From JAAFIP01 sp043774625 (lineage in GTDB: Bacteria > Pseudomonadota > Gammaproteobacteria > Burkholderiales > Burkholderiaceae_C), in contig JAYVTG010000091.1 in assembly GCA_043774625.1 (NCBI GenBank), positions 1 through 64,000 on the forward strand: a DNA stretch of 64,000 nt, written 5' to 3'. Position 1 is the stretch's first letter. Each line of letters begins with the position of its first letter. Shown one piece after another: positions 32,196 to 41,656 of the stretch. Position numbers and translations under genes: made by a program. Below the pieces are notes generated by a model. The model did no database searches. It was not told where the DNA came from and worked only from the letters and a program-made list of their open reading frames with translations.

Positions 32196-33686
32196 CTACC
32201 GCAACTCAGCGTCCAGGCGCGCCTTGAGCAGCGCATTGACCTGCGCTGGGTTCGCCTTACCCTTGCTCGCCTTCATGGCTTGACCGACCAGGGCGTTGAA
32301 CGCCTTGTCTTTGCCAGCGCGGTATTCGGTAACGTTGGCAGGGTTGGCGGCAATCACGTCGTCAATGATCTTTTCCAGCGCGCTGGAGTCATTCATTTGC
32401 TTGAGGCCTTTGGCTTCGATGATGGCATCGACATCGCCAGCCTCTTTGCTCCACAGCGCATCCAACACTTGCTTGGCGGCGTTGTTGGAAATGGTGTTGT
32501 CGGCAATGCGGGCAATCAACGCACCGAGCTGCACGGGCGACACGGGGCTAGCCTCGATGGCAATCGCATCTGCATTGATGCGGCGCGACACTTCGCCCAT
32601 CACCCAGTTGCTGGCTAGTTTGGGTTGCTTGCATGCGGCACTGGTCGCTTCAAAATACGCCGCCATGGCTTTGCTTTGCGTCAACGTCGTTGCATCATAT
32701 TCGGGCACGCCGTACTCGCGCACAAAGCGCGCAGCCATCACACGTGGCAGTTCGGTCATCTCAGCTTTCACGCGCTCTACCCAGTCGCGGCCAATTACCA
32801 AGGGCGGAAGGTCAGGGTCGGGGAAATAACGGTAGTCCGCAGCGTCTTCCTTGGTTCGCATCGCGCGTGTCTCACCCGTGTCGGGGTCAAACAGCACGGT
32901 CGCCTGCTGGATTTTTTTGCCATCTTCGATCTGCTCTATCTGCCAGCGCACTTCATAGTCGATGGCTTGTTGCATGAACTTGAAACTGTTCAGGTTTTTA
33001 ATCTCGCGCCGCGTGCCCAGGTCAGCACCCGGTTTGCGCACCGACACGTTGGCGTCGCAGCGGAAACTGCCTTCTTGCATATTGCCATCGCAAATGCCAA
33101 TCCAGGTGACGATTTTGTGCAGCTCTTTCGCGTAGGCCACGGCTTCGTCACTGGAGCGCATGTCGGGTTCGGTGACGATCTCTAGCAGCGGCGTGCCAGC
33201 GCGGTTCAGGTCAATGCCCGACTGACCCCGGCCATCGGAAGTGGACGCTCCCAAGCTCTTGTCCTCATGCAGTGACTTGCCAGCGTCTTCTTCCAGATGC
33301 GCACGTACCAGGCGCACGCTCTTTTTTTCGTCGCCCAGGTAAAACTCAATCGAACCACCTTGCACCACAGGGATTTCAAACTGGCTGATCTGGTAACCCT
33401 TGGGCAAGTCGGGGTAAAAATAGTTTTTGCGCGCAAAGATACTTTTCTCGGCAACATGCGCGCCGATAGCCAAGCCAAACTCAATGGCGCGCTCCACTGC
33501 GCCTTTATTCATCACTGGCAAGGTGCCAGGCAATGCCAAGTCCACCGCACAGGCTTGCGTGTTGGGCTCTGCGCCAAACGCCGTAGATGCACGGCTGAAA
33601 ATTTTGCTCTGAGTTGAGAGCTGGGTATGCGTTTCAAAGCCGATGACGACTTCGTAGCCTTGAATCAATTTAGGAGAGGAGGCCAT
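32196..33686 (-). CDS. gatB: Asp-tRNA(Asn)/Glu-tRNA(Gln) amidotransferase subunit B
   Basis: A 496-residue GatB subunit, which phosphorylates mischarged Glu-tRNA(Gln) or Asp-tRNA(Asn) for transamidation. The N-terminal signature GYEVVIGFETHTQLSTQSKI and FYPDLPKGYQISQFE are clear; the C-terminal YqeY-like tail ends Ala-Arg-Leu-Asp-Ala-Glu-Leu-Arg. The start at 33686 has a GGAGGG site 9 bp upstream, located in the end of gatA. Third gene of gatC-gatA-gatB. Confidence 0.97.
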   Translation of the reverse strand: MASSPKLIQGYEVVIGFETHTQLSTQSKIFSRASTAFGAEPNTQACAVDLALPGTLPVMNKGAVERAIEFGLAIGAHVAEKSIFARKNYFYPDLPKGYQISQFEIPVVQGGSIEFYLGDEKKSVRLVRAHLEEDAGKSLHEDKSLGASTSDGRGQSGIDLNRAGTPLLEIVTEPDMRSSDEAVAYAKELHKIVTWIGICDGNMQEGSFRCDANVSVRKPGADLGTRREIKNLNSFKFMQQAIDYEVRWQIEQIEDGKKIQQATVLFDPDTGETRAMRTKEDAADYRYFPDPDLPPLVIGRDWVERVKAEMTELPRVMAARFVREYGVPEYDATTLTQSKAMAAYFEATSAACKQPKLASNWVMGEVSRRINADAIAIEASPVSPVQLGALIARIADNTISNNAAKQVLDALWSKEAGDVDAIIEAKGLKQMNDSSALEKIIDDVIAANPANVTEYRAGKDKAFNALVGQAMKASKGKANPAQVNALLKARLDAELR

Positions 33687-33687
33687 C

Positions 33688-35163
33688 TTAAAAACCCTCC
33701 GGTGTGCGTTGGTGAAAGTTGGTGGCAAGCTGCAACTGGTGCGCAACATTCAAGAGTTTTGCTTCGGCAAAATAGTTGCCAATCAGTTGTAAGCCCACTG
33801 GCATGTTGCCACCCGCTTGTGATAAAGCGAAACCCGCTGGCACGCTCATGCCGGGCAAGCCGGCAAGTGAGGCTGGCAATGTGAAAATATCGGCCAGGTA
33901 GTTGGCCACCGGGTCGTCCGATTTTTCGCCAATCTTCCACGCTACCGTGGGCGCGACTGGCCCAGCAATGATGTCGCATTGCTTAAAGGCTTGTTGAAAA
34001 TCGTCGGCAATCATGCGGCGAATTTTTTGTGCCTGTAGATAGTACGCGTCGTAATAGCCGTGCGATAGCACATACGCGCCGATCATGATGCGGCGCTTGA
34101 CTTCCTCGCCAAAACCTTCGCTGCGCGACTTTTTGTACATGTCGGTCAAGTCGTCAAACTTGGCGGCGCGGTGGCCAAACTTCACGCCGTCAAAACGGCT
34201 CAGGTTGGAACTGGCCTCTGCGGGCGCGATGGTGTAGTACACCGGAATGGACAGCTCGGTGCGCGGCAGGCTGATGGGCACCAACTTGGCCCCGAGCTTT
34301 TCGTATTCCTTCAAAGCGCGATCGACGCCAGCGCGCACATCAGCGCTTAAACCTTCACCAAAAAATTCTTTGGGAATGCCGATGCGCAGCCCTGCAATGC
34401 TGTCGTTCAGCGAGCGTGAATAGTCTTCGGCAGGCATGTCCAGCGAGGTGGAATCGCGGTCCAGATCAGGCCCGCACATGGCGGTGAGCAGCAGCGCGCA
34501 ATCTTCAGCGCTGCGCGCCATCGGCCCGGCCTGGTCCAGGCTGGACGCAAAAGCCACCATGCCATAGCGCGATGCGCGGCCATAGGTGGGTTTGATGCCG
34601 GTAATGCCGCAAAACGCTGCGGGCTGGCGGATGGAGCCACCCGTGTCGGTGCCCGTAGCCGCAGCGCACAAACCCGCAGCCACCGCAGCCGCACTGCCGC
34701 CCGATGAGCCGCCAGGAATGCGCGATGTGTCCCACGGGTTGCGCACGTTGCCGTAAGCAGAGTTTTCATTGCTCGACCCCATGGCGAACTCGTCGCAATT
34801 GAGTTTTCCCAGTGTAATTGCGCCATTGTCAGCGAGTTTATTAACGATTGTGCTATCAAAAGGTGAGCGATAGTCTTTCAGGATTTTCGAACCCGCAGTG
34901 GTGCAGAAGTCGCGGGTCGCAAAAATGTCTTTGTGCGCAATCGGCACGCCCAGCAAAGGAGCGGTTTCGCCAGAGGCGATGCGTGCGTCTGCAACGCGGG
35001 CGTGCGCCAGCGTCACGCCTTCGTCGATGGCCAAAAAGGCACCCAACGCGGCATGCGCCTGCATGCGCCTTAAGAAGTGCTGCGATGCCTCCACAGAAGA
35101 AAGCTTTTTTGCCTTGAGTTCGCGCGCCAGTGTGGCCACGCCCATGTGGTGAATAGCTGTCAT
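33688..35163 (-). CDS. gatA: Asp-tRNA(Asn)/Glu-tRNA(Gln) amidotransferase subunit A
   Basis: A 491-residue amidase-signature enzyme that releases ammonia from glutamine for GatB. The catalytic Lys is in PIAHKDIF, and the two Ser lie in GSSGGSAAAVAAG and GTDTGGSIRQPA. ATG 35163 follows an AGAGGTGC site. One base separates its stop from the gatB start. Confidence 0.97.
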   Translation of the reverse strand: MTAIHHMGVATLARELKAKKLSSVEASQHFLRRMQAHAALGAFLAIDEGVTLAHARVADARIASGETAPLLGVPIAHKDIFATRDFCTTAGSKILKDYRSPFDSTIVNKLADNGAITLGKLNCDEFAMGSSNENSAYGNVRNPWDTSRIPGGSSGGSAAAVAAGLCAAATGTDTGGSIRQPAAFCGITGIKPTYGRASRYGMVAFASSLDQAGPMARSAEDCALLLTAMCGPDLDRDSTSLDMPAEDYSRSLNDSIAGLRIGIPKEFFGEGLSADVRAGVDRALKEYEKLGAKLVPISLPRTELSIPVYYTIAPAEASSNLSRFDGVKFGHRAAKFDDLTDMYKKSRSEGFGEEVKRRIMIGAYVLSHGYYDAYYLQAQKIRRMIADDFQQAFKQCDIIAGPVAPTVAWKIGEKSDDPVANYLADIFTLPASLAGLPGMSVPAGFALSQAGGNMPVGLQLIGNYFAEAKLLNVAHQLQLATNFHQRTPEGF

Positions 35164-35172
35164 GGGCACCTC

Positions 35173-35472
35173 TTATTCGATGACTTTAGGCACTAAAAAC
35201 AGGCCGCGTTCTACCGCAGGCGCGCTGCGCTGGTTAGCTTCGCGCTGATTGGGCTCGCTGGCCACGTCGTCGCGCAGGCGCAGGGCGATGTCTTGGATGG
35301 CGGCTACCGGGTGCGCCAGCGGCTCAATGCCTGTGGTGTCTACGGCGCGCATTTGCTCCACGATGTCGAAAAAACCGTTAATCTGGCCCAGCATGCGCCG
35401 GGACGCTTGTGGTGGCAGTTCTAGCCGCGCGAGGTGCGCGATACGGTCAATATCTTGCGAATTCAAGGACAT
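35173..35472 (-). CDS. gatC: Asp-tRNA(Asn)/Glu-tRNA(Gln) amidotransferase subunit C
   Basis: A 99-residue GatC, the small belt subunit that stabilises GatA-GatB. It begins LNSQDIDRIAHLARLELPPQ, with the family pattern continuing MRAVDTTGIEPLAHP and LRDDVASEPN. First gene of the leftward gatCAB operon, divergent from mreB. Confidence 0.95.
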   Translation of the reverse strand: MSLNSQDIDRIAHLARLELPPQASRRMLGQINGFFDIVEQMRAVDTTGIEPLAHPVAAIQDIALRLRDDVASEPNQREANQRSAPAVERGLFLVPKVIE

Positions 35473-35743
35473 AAGCTTTTCTCAGGGCAATCCATGCTCA
35501 AAAAGGCGAAGCGTCCGATAGTACGGCAAAGCTTTGTAAACCCTTGTTTCTGACATCAAAAATAAGAGCAAAAGCGGTCGTTTCCACCGGGCATCACACA
35601 GGCGATAGGGTATTATCCTGCCTTTGGTGCACCACTCTGTAAAATGGGTCAATTGCACTGAAATAACCAGGTTTAGAACCGTTTTTAAGAGATTTACAGC
35701 CGCCGCGCCGCCGAAGAGCGCACGGAGCTGGAGAGGATAATCA
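35473..35743. promoter_or_regulatory. Divergent promoter region gatC / mreB
   Basis: A 271-bp gap between two divergent housekeeping operons; it must contain both promoters. A GGAGAGGA stretch 7-15 bp before mreB is its ribosome site. No clear operator was recognised. Confidence 0.6.
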
Positions 35744-36787
35744 ATGTTTTCAGCTTTTCGTCGGTATTTTTCTACCGATTTGGCGATCGACTTAGGCACT
35801 GCCAACACCCTGATTTTTGTACGTGACAAGGGCATTGTGCTGGACGAACCCTCTGTGGTGGCCATTCGACACGAAGGCGGCCCCCAAGGCAAAAAAACCA
35901 TCCAGGCGGTGGGCCGTGAAGCTAAGGCCATGCTGGGCAAGGTGCCTGGTAACATTGAGGCCATTCGCCCCATGAAAGACGGCGTGATTGCCGACTTTAC
36001 CGTCACCGAGCAAATGCTCAAGCAATTTATCAAGATGGTGCACCCGCGCGGCATGTTCAAGCCCAGCCCGCGCATCATCATTTGTGTGCCCTGCGGCTCT
36101 ACCCAGGTAGAGCGCCGTGCCATCCGCGAAAGTGCACTGGGAGCTGGCGCTTCGGAGGTGTATTTGATCGAAGAACCGATGGCAGCCGCCATTGGCGCGG
36201 GCCTGCCTGTCAGCGAGGCCAGCGGCTCGATGGTGGTGGACATTGGTGGTGGCACCACCGAAGTGGGCGTTATCAGCCTGGGCGGCATGGTCTACAAAGG
36301 CTCGGTACGCGTGGGCGGTGACAAGTTTGACGAAGCGATCATCAACTACATTCGCCGTAACTACGGCATGTTGATTGGTGAACCAACCGCTGAAGCCATC
36401 AAAAAGAGCATTGGCAGCGCCTTCCCGGGCAGCGAAGTCAAAGAAATGGAAGTCAAAGGCCGCAACCTGTCAGAAGGCGTGCCGCGCAGCTTTACTATTT
36501 CCAGCAACGAGATTCTGGAAGCCCTGACCGACCCACTGAACAATATCGTCAGTGCCGTCAAGAACGCCCTGGAGCAAACCCCACCCGAGCTGGGTGCCGA
36601 CATTGCCGAACGCGGCATGATGCTGACCGGCGGCGGTGCACTGTTGCGCGATCTGGACCGTTTGCTGGCCGAAGAAACCGGCCTGCCCGTGCTGGTGGCC
36701 GAAGACCCGCTGACCTGTGTGGTTCGCGGCTGCGGTATTGCGTTGGAACGCATGGAGCGCTTGGGCTCCATCTTCACCTCGGAATGA
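35744..36787 (+). CDS. mreB: Rod shape-determining actin-like protein MreB
   Basis: A 347-residue bacterial actin that forms membrane-associated filaments and directs lateral wall synthesis. The phosphate-1 motif DLGTANTLIF is near residues 14-23, the amphipathic N-terminal helix is MFSAFRRYF, and VVDIGGGTTEVGVISLGG forms phosphate-2. Strong GGAGAGGA site. First gene of mreB-mreC-mreD-mrdA. Confidence 0.98.
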   Translation: MFSAFRRYFSTDLAIDLGTANTLIFVRDKGIVLDEPSVVAIRHEGGPQGKKTIQAVGREAKAMLGKVPGNIEAIRPMKDGVIADFTVTEQMLKQFIKMVHPRGMFKPSPRIIICVPCGSTQVERRAIRESALGAGASEVYLIEEPMAAAIGAGLPVSEASGSMVVDIGGGTTEVGVISLGGMVYKGSVRVGGDKFDEAIINYIRRNYGMLIGEPTAEAIKKSIGSAFPGSEVKEMEVKGRNLSEGVPRSFTISSNEILEALTDPLNNIVSAVKNALEQTPPELGADIAERGMMLTGGGALLRDLDRLLAEETGLPVLVAEDPLTCVVRGCGIALERMERLGSIFTSE

Positions 36788-36815
36788 TTACCACGTCCTA
36801 CCGGAGACAAAGGCT

Positions 36816-37736
36816 GTGCCACTAGGCACTCTAGACCGCTCACCGCCCCCCTTCTTCAGGCAGGGTCATTCTGCGCTGACCAAGCTCATGTTTTTCAGCG
36901 CGTTAGCCCTATTTGTGATGGTGGCTGACGCGCGCTTCAAGATCACCCAGCCGCTGCGCGCCACACTGGCTACCGCCATTTACCCCTTGCAATGGGTCGT
37001 CCTGCGCCCGGTACAACTGGTGCAACGCGGCAGCGATTATTTTGAGTCTTTGCAGGCCGCCCAAAACTCGCAAGAGCAGGCGCGCATTAAGCTTGCCCTG
37101 CAAGCCCAGCGCGCTGCGCAGGTCGAACAGCTGAGCAACGAGAACAGCCGGCTGCGTAAATTGCTGACCCTGCGCGATCAACTGACCACACCGGCCCAGG
37201 CCGCCGAAGTGCTGTACGACTCCGCCGACCCCTATACACGCCGCGTGGTGGTGGACAAAGGGCAAATACATGGGGTGCTGGCAGGCTCACCCGTGATCGA
37301 CGAGTCAGGCGTGCTGGGCCAAGTCACACGGGTCTACCCTCTGGTCAGCGAGGTCACCCTGGTGATTGACCGGGATCACGCTATTCCGGTGCTCAATACA
37401 CGCACCGGTGCGCGCAGTGTGGCCTACGGCGACCCACTCTACCAGGGCGGCAGTCTGGAGTTGCGCTTTATGGCGGGTAACGCAGACGTGCAACAAGGTG
37501 ATGTGCTCTCGACCAGCGGGGTAGATGGCGTGTACCCACCCGGCTTGCCTGTAGCCCGCATTGATAAAATTGAGCGCCGCGCAGACTCTGCCTTTGCGCG
37601 CATTTATTGCCAGCCCCTGTCTTTGATTCATGGTGTTAAACACGTCATGCTGCTCAGCCCGGTTGCTACGCAAATACCCGACAGACCCAGCGTAGAGCCT
37701 GCGCAGACAGCTCCTAAAAAAGGAGCAAAAAAATGA
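36816..37736 (+). CDS. mreC: Rod shape-determining protein MreC
   Basis: A 306-residue MreC with one N-terminal membrane segment (about residues 26-42), a periplasmic coiled coil (about residues 70-105) and beta-rich domains containing VIDESGVLGQVTRVYPLVSE. The GTG at 36816 follows CCGGAGACAAAG; the upstream open frame lies inside mreB. The C-terminal tail is Pro/Lys-rich. It links MreB to PBP2. Confidence 0.95.
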   Translation: MPLGTLDRSPPPFFRQGHSALTKLMFFSALALFVMVADARFKITQPLRATLATAIYPLQWVVLRPVQLVQRGSDYFESLQAAQNSQEQARIKLALQAQRAAQVEQLSNENSRLRKLLTLRDQLTTPAQAAEVLYDSADPYTRRVVVDKGQIHGVLAGSPVIDESGVLGQVTRVYPLVSEVTLVIDRDHAIPVLNTRTGARSVAYGDPLYQGGSLELRFMAGNADVQQGDVLSTSGVDGVYPPGLPVARIDKIERRADSAFARIYCQPLSLIHGVKHVMLLSPVATQIPDRPSVEPAQTAPKKGAKK

Positions 37737-38260
37737 TCATGCGCCAAGGCCAGCAGTTATTGATGCCAGCTAACCCCTTGTTTGTCTGGGGCAGTTTGCT
37801 AGCCGCATTGCTGCTGAATTTTTCGCTCGACAGCATATTTGGCAGGGCCGTATGGGTGCCTGACATGGTAGCTATTACCCTGGTGTTTTGGACGGTGCAC
37901 CAGCCACGGCGTGTCGGCATTGGCGTAGCCTTTATTTTTGGCCTGTGCATGGACGTGCACCAGTCCGCCTTGCTTGGCCAGCATGCCTTGAGCTATACCG
38001 TATTGTGCTTTGGTGCCATCACCATCCACCGCCGCTTGCTATGGTTCAGTGTGCCGTCGCAGGCCTTGCAGGTACTGCCGCTGTTTGCGTTGGCCCATGC
38101 GCTGGAGCTAGGCATACGCATGGCGTCTGGGGGTATTTTTCCAGGCCTGCCTGTGCTGTTTACACCAGTGATAGAGTGCGTCTTATGGCCTGTGGTGACG
38201 ATTATTTTGTTAGCCCCACAGCGCCGTGCACCAGATCCAGATGCCAACCGGCCTCTGTAA
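37733..38260 (+). CDS. mreD: Rod shape-determining protein MreD
   Basis: A 175-residue integral membrane protein with about five to six hydrophobic segments and the family-like FGLCMDVHQSALLGQHALSY motif. Its ATG overlaps the mreC stop (ATGA), indicating translational coupling. Part of the elongasome with MreC and PBP2. Confidence 0.93.
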   Translation: MIMRQGQQLLMPANPLFVWGSLLAALLLNFSLDSIFGRAVWVPDMVAITLVFWTVHQPRRVGIGVAFIFGLCMDVHQSALLGQHALSYTVLCFGAITIHRRLLWFSVPSQALQVLPLFALAHALELGIRMASGGIFPGLPVLFTPVIECVLWPVVTIILLAPQRRAPDPDANRPL

Positions 38261-38269
38261 CGCATAGCC

Positions 38270-40339
38270 ATGACAGAACTACGCAATGTCGAAGCTGAGT
38301 TGTACCGCTTTCGCAATCGGGTGGTGATTGCGATTGTGGTGGTGTTGGCGGCATTTACCCTGCTAGCCTCGCGCCTGGTCTGGTTACAGGTGTTTCGCCA
38401 TGAAGACCTGAACGAACAAGCCGAGAGTAACCGTACAGCTATCGTACCCATTGTGCCCAACCGGGGCTTGATCCTGGATCGCAACGGCATCGTATTGGCC
38501 ACCAATTATTCGGCCTACACACTGGAAATCACGCCGTCCAAAGTGGCGAATCTGGAAGAGACGATTGACCAGTTGCATTCAGTTGTCGAAATCAGTGCCC
38601 GAGACCGCAGGCGCTTTAAAAAACTCATGGACGAGTCTAAAAGCTTTGAGTCTTTGCCAATCCGCACTCGCCTGTCTGACGAAGAAGTGGCCCGGTTTGC
38701 AGCCCAGCGTTTTCGATTTACTGGCGTAGACATCAAGGCGCGCCTGTTTCGCACTTACCCTTATGGCGAGCTGGCCAGCCATGTGATTGGCTACATAGGC
38801 CGCATCAACCAAAAAGAAAAAGAAGCACTGGAAGATTTGCCTGAAGAAGAACAAGTCAACTACAAAGGCACCGACTACATTGGCAAGCTGGGTGTAGAGC
38901 AAAGCTTTGAGCAGCAATTGCACGGCGTCACGGGTGTCGAAGAAATGGAAACCTCAGCCGGTGGCCGCGCCATTCGCAAGCTGGCCAGCAACCCTGCCAC
39001 ACCAGGCAATACGGTGCAGCTGTCGATCGACATCAAGCTACAAAAGCTGGTGGAAGACATGTTTGGCGAACGTCGGGGCGCGCTGGTGGCCATCGACCCA
39101 CGCAACGGCGAGGTGCTGGCCTTTGTCAGCAAGCCTACGTTTGACCCCAATTTGTTTGTTGAGGGTATTGACACTGAAAACTGGCAGTACCTCAGTGAGT
39201 CTATCGACAAACCCTTGTTGAACCGGGCCCTGCGCGGCACCTACCCGCCAGGCTCAACGTATAAGCCCTTCATGGCCATGGCAGCGCTGGAGACAGGCAA
39301 GCGCTCCCCCAGCACCATCATCAACGACGCGGGTTCCTGGACCTTTGGCGGCCACACTTTTCGCAGCCATGGCGACGGCGGGCTGGGTGCGGTAGACATG
39401 TACCGCAGCATCGTCAAGTCCAGCAACGTGTATTACTACTCGCTAGCCAACGAGCTGGGCGTGGACGCCATGTACGAATTTATGAAACCTCTGGGCTTTG
39501 GCCAGATTACCGGTATTGACGTGCAAGGCGAAGTGCGCGGTGTGCTGCCCAGCACCGAATGGAAACGCAACGCCTACAAACGCCCCGAGCAGAAAAAATG
39601 GTATGCAGGCGAGACCATCTCCCTGGGTATTGGCCAGGGTTACAACACCTTCACCATGCTGCAACTGGCCCAAGCCACCGCCATTTTGGCCAACGCGGGC
39701 ATCAAACACAAACCCCGCCTGGTCATAGCCACGCAAGACTCCGTGAGCAGTGTGGGGGTTCCAACGCCTGCCTCGCCACCGCAAGACCTGGGTTATAAAC
39801 CCGAAAACGTTGCCGTGGTGCGCCGTGCACTCGTAGGCGTGACGCAAGAAGGCACCTCGGCCAGGGTTTTTGCAGGCGCTGGCTATTTGAGTGGCGGCAA
39901 AACCGGCACTGCACAAGCAGTGACCATCGGCCAAAAAGAAAAATACCAGGCATCCAAGCTGGAAGAACACCAGCGTGACCACGCTTTGTACATGGCCTTT
40001 GCGCCTGCTGAAACGCCGCAAATTGCCCTTGCGGTGGTGGTAGAAAATGCCGGTTTTGGTGCAGAACACGCAGCACCCATCGCACGCCGCGTGTTTGACT
40101 ACTGGCTGCTCAAACAATACCCCAACGAGCAAGACATGGCGGCTGTACAAAAAGGACAGGCCAGTGCGCCCATTGGCAAACCGTTGTCAGCAGCAGACAT
40201 TCCCTGGCCACCCGCTGGTACAACCGCTGTGGGCACCATACTCACGGCCACCATGACGGTTGCAGTGAGTCCAGCGCTAAGTGCAACCATTGCCCCAGCC
40301 ACCACAGCAAGCAACGGACTGATGGCCGCCAAACGCTGA
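38270..40339 (+). CDS. mrdA: Penicillin-binding protein 2
   Basis: A 689-residue class B PBP, the elongation transpeptidase. One membrane segment at about residues 17-40, dimerisation domain, then the catalytic triad of motifs: Ser-Thr-Tyr-Lys in PPGSTYKPF, Ser-Ser-Asn in KSSNVYYY, and KTGTAQ in SGGKTGTAQ. The last ~60 residues are an Ala/Thr/Pro-rich tail that is not family-conserved. The gene is followed directly by a strong terminator, so rodA, often next in other bacteria, is not in this operon. Confidence 0.97.
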   Translation: MTELRNVEAELYRFRNRVVIAIVVVLAAFTLLASRLVWLQVFRHEDLNEQAESNRTAIVPIVPNRGLILDRNGIVLATNYSAYTLEITPSKVANLEETIDQLHSVVEISARDRRRFKKLMDESKSFESLPIRTRLSDEEVARFAAQRFRFTGVDIKARLFRTYPYGELASHVIGYIGRINQKEKEALEDLPEEEQVNYKGTDYIGKLGVEQSFEQQLHGVTGVEEMETSAGGRAIRKLASNPATPGNTVQLSIDIKLQKLVEDMFGERRGALVAIDPRNGEVLAFVSKPTFDPNLFVEGIDTENWQYLSESIDKPLLNRALRGTYPPGSTYKPFMAMAALETGKRSPSTIINDAGSWTFGGHTFRSHGDGGLGAVDMYRSIVKSSNVYYYSLANELGVDAMYEFMKPLGFGQITGIDVQGEVRGVLPSTEWKRNAYKRPEQKKWYAGETISLGIGQGYNTFTMLQLAQATAILANAGIKHKPRLVIATQDSVSSVGVPTPASPPQDLGYKPENVAVVRRALVGVTQEGTSARVFAGAGYLSGGKTGTAQAVTIGQKEKYQASKLEEHQRDHALYMAFAPAETPQIALAVVVENAGFGAEHAAPIARRVFDYWLLKQYPNEQDMAAVQKGQASAPIGKPLSAADIPWPPAGTTAVGTILTATMTVAVSPALSATIAPATTASNGLMAAKR

Positions 40340-40345
40340 TATGTG

Positions 40346-40392
40346 GCGCAAAAGAAAAAGCCAGCCGGGTAGGCTGGCTTTTTCTTTTGCGC
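40346..40392. terminator. Rho-independent terminator after mrdA (21-bp perfect stem)
   Basis: Arms 40346-40366 and 40372-40392 are fully complementary (21 bp, 5-nt loop GGGTA). Each arm has an A-run or T-run, so the stem includes the U-tract and would work in both directions. It ends the mreBCD-mrdA operon. Confidence 0.93.
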
Positions 40393-40601
40393 AGTGTGCT
40401 GTCGATCGGTATCTGCAGACTACGCCGTTTTTGTCTCCTCAAGCCCTCAGGTTTGGCCACACGCCAAACAGAAGTGAATTGACTATAGCTGTACTACTCT
40501 ATCTGTGCATTGGGACTTTCCCTCTGCAAACGTTCCCTTGCAAAGCCAGCCCATTCGCTATGCGAACTACGCTTGCATACGCAGCAAGCAGCCATCGCGC
40601 A

Positions 40602-40627
40602 TAAAAAAAGGCACCTCAAGGGTGCCT
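40602..40627 (-). terminator. Rho-independent terminator of the porin gene
   Basis: On the minus strand: AGGCACC-cttga-GGTGCCT followed by TTTTTTT. It lies about 64 bp past the porin stop codon. Confidence 0.88.
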
Positions 40628-40690
40628 AGGTTCGCTAGGCTCGAAGCATGCCCGAGCTTAGCGAAAGTCTTAAATCACGTGAACCGTGGA

Positions 40691-41656
40691 TTAAAACTCG
40701 TAGTTCAAACGCACGCGAATTGAATTGTCCTTCAGCGAAGCGCCATTCACGTTACCAGAGTTGGTGGCCTTAGATGTAGAGAATGCAGGCGTAACAAAAG
40801 CGTTCTTGATGTCAAACAAAGGCATTTTGTACGATGCATGCAGTGTAGTGATCTTCTCAGTAGGGTTGCCGGCCAATTTGTTGTTGCCAACAACCACACC
40901 AGCGAAGAAAGGACCGACCAGCGCGTTCAGGCCAAATGCGTTCTTCTTCAGCTCAGTGGCTGACTTAATGGTAGCGTTTGCAAAGTCGCCAGTGAGTTTG
41001 AAGCCACCAAAATCATAAGCACCCGTCAAACCAAAGCCGGTGAATTTGTCAGAAGCAGCAGGCGAAATGGCGGTCAAGATCTTGCCGGATTCAAGGCCAG
41101 CAGCCAGAGACAATGGGCCGTTGGCGTATGAAACGACTGGGCGGAAGCCTTTAGCGGCGCCCACAACTTTGGTCTCGACTAGACCCAACTCAAGCGCCAA
41201 GCCGCCGCCCAAAGCCAGTGTGCCAGCAGCGTGGAACTGGTTGTCGCCCTTACGGCCGCGCAGCAGGTTGGTTTTGTAAATGCTACCGGCATCATTCACC
41301 ACGGTGTCTTGGGAGATGGGGAACATGTCAAAAGCTTCAAAACGGCCCAATTTCAAACCGCTGCCAGAAGCACTGTTCACGCTGATCCACATGTCATCAG
41401 TAGCCACGCCGCCAGTCTTTTGCGCCAAAAAGGACGCACGACCAGATACTGTAACGTCTTTGCCAGCTTTGCCAGAAGCATTGAATTCGACACGACCACC
41501 TTGTGTGAGGCCAGCGTTCGTTGTGTCTTTGGTCAGCGAACCGCTGCGAAGCGTGTTGTCCAATTCGATGTTGGCGCTGTAGTCAGCAGCATGTGCGGTG
41601 CCAGCCAAGGCGATGATAGCGACAGCAATTGCCGATGTAGTTGCAGAAAATTTCAT
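40691..41656 (-). CDS. Outer membrane porin
   Basis: A 321-residue outer-membrane beta-barrel protein. A signal peptide (residues 1-23, ending Gly-Thr-Ala-His-Ala) precedes the mature start Ala-Asp-Tyr. Alternating Gly/aromatic strands run throughout, and the chain ends in Tyr-Glu-Phe, the terminal aromatic needed by the BAM machinery. The start (41656, Met-Lys-Phe) was chosen over an in-frame Met six codons earlier because it makes a standard signal peptide. Substrate is unknown. It has a long AT-rich 5' region and its own terminator, consistent with strong single-gene expression. Confidence 0.85.
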   Translation of the reverse strand: MKFSATTSAIAVAIIALAGTAHAADYSANIELDNTLRSGSLTKDTTNAGLTQGGRVEFNASGKAGKDVTVSGRASFLAQKTGGVATDDMWISVNSASGSGLKLGRFEAFDMFPISQDTVVNDAGSIYKTNLLRGRKGDNQFHAAGTLALGGGLALELGLVETKVVGAAKGFRPVVSYANGPLSLAAGLESGKILTAISPAASDKFTGFGLTGAYDFGGFKLTGDFANATIKSATELKKNAFGLNALVGPFFAGVVVGNNKLAGNPTEKITTLHASYKMPLFDIKNAFVTPAFSTSKATNSGNVNGASLKDNSIRVRLNYEF

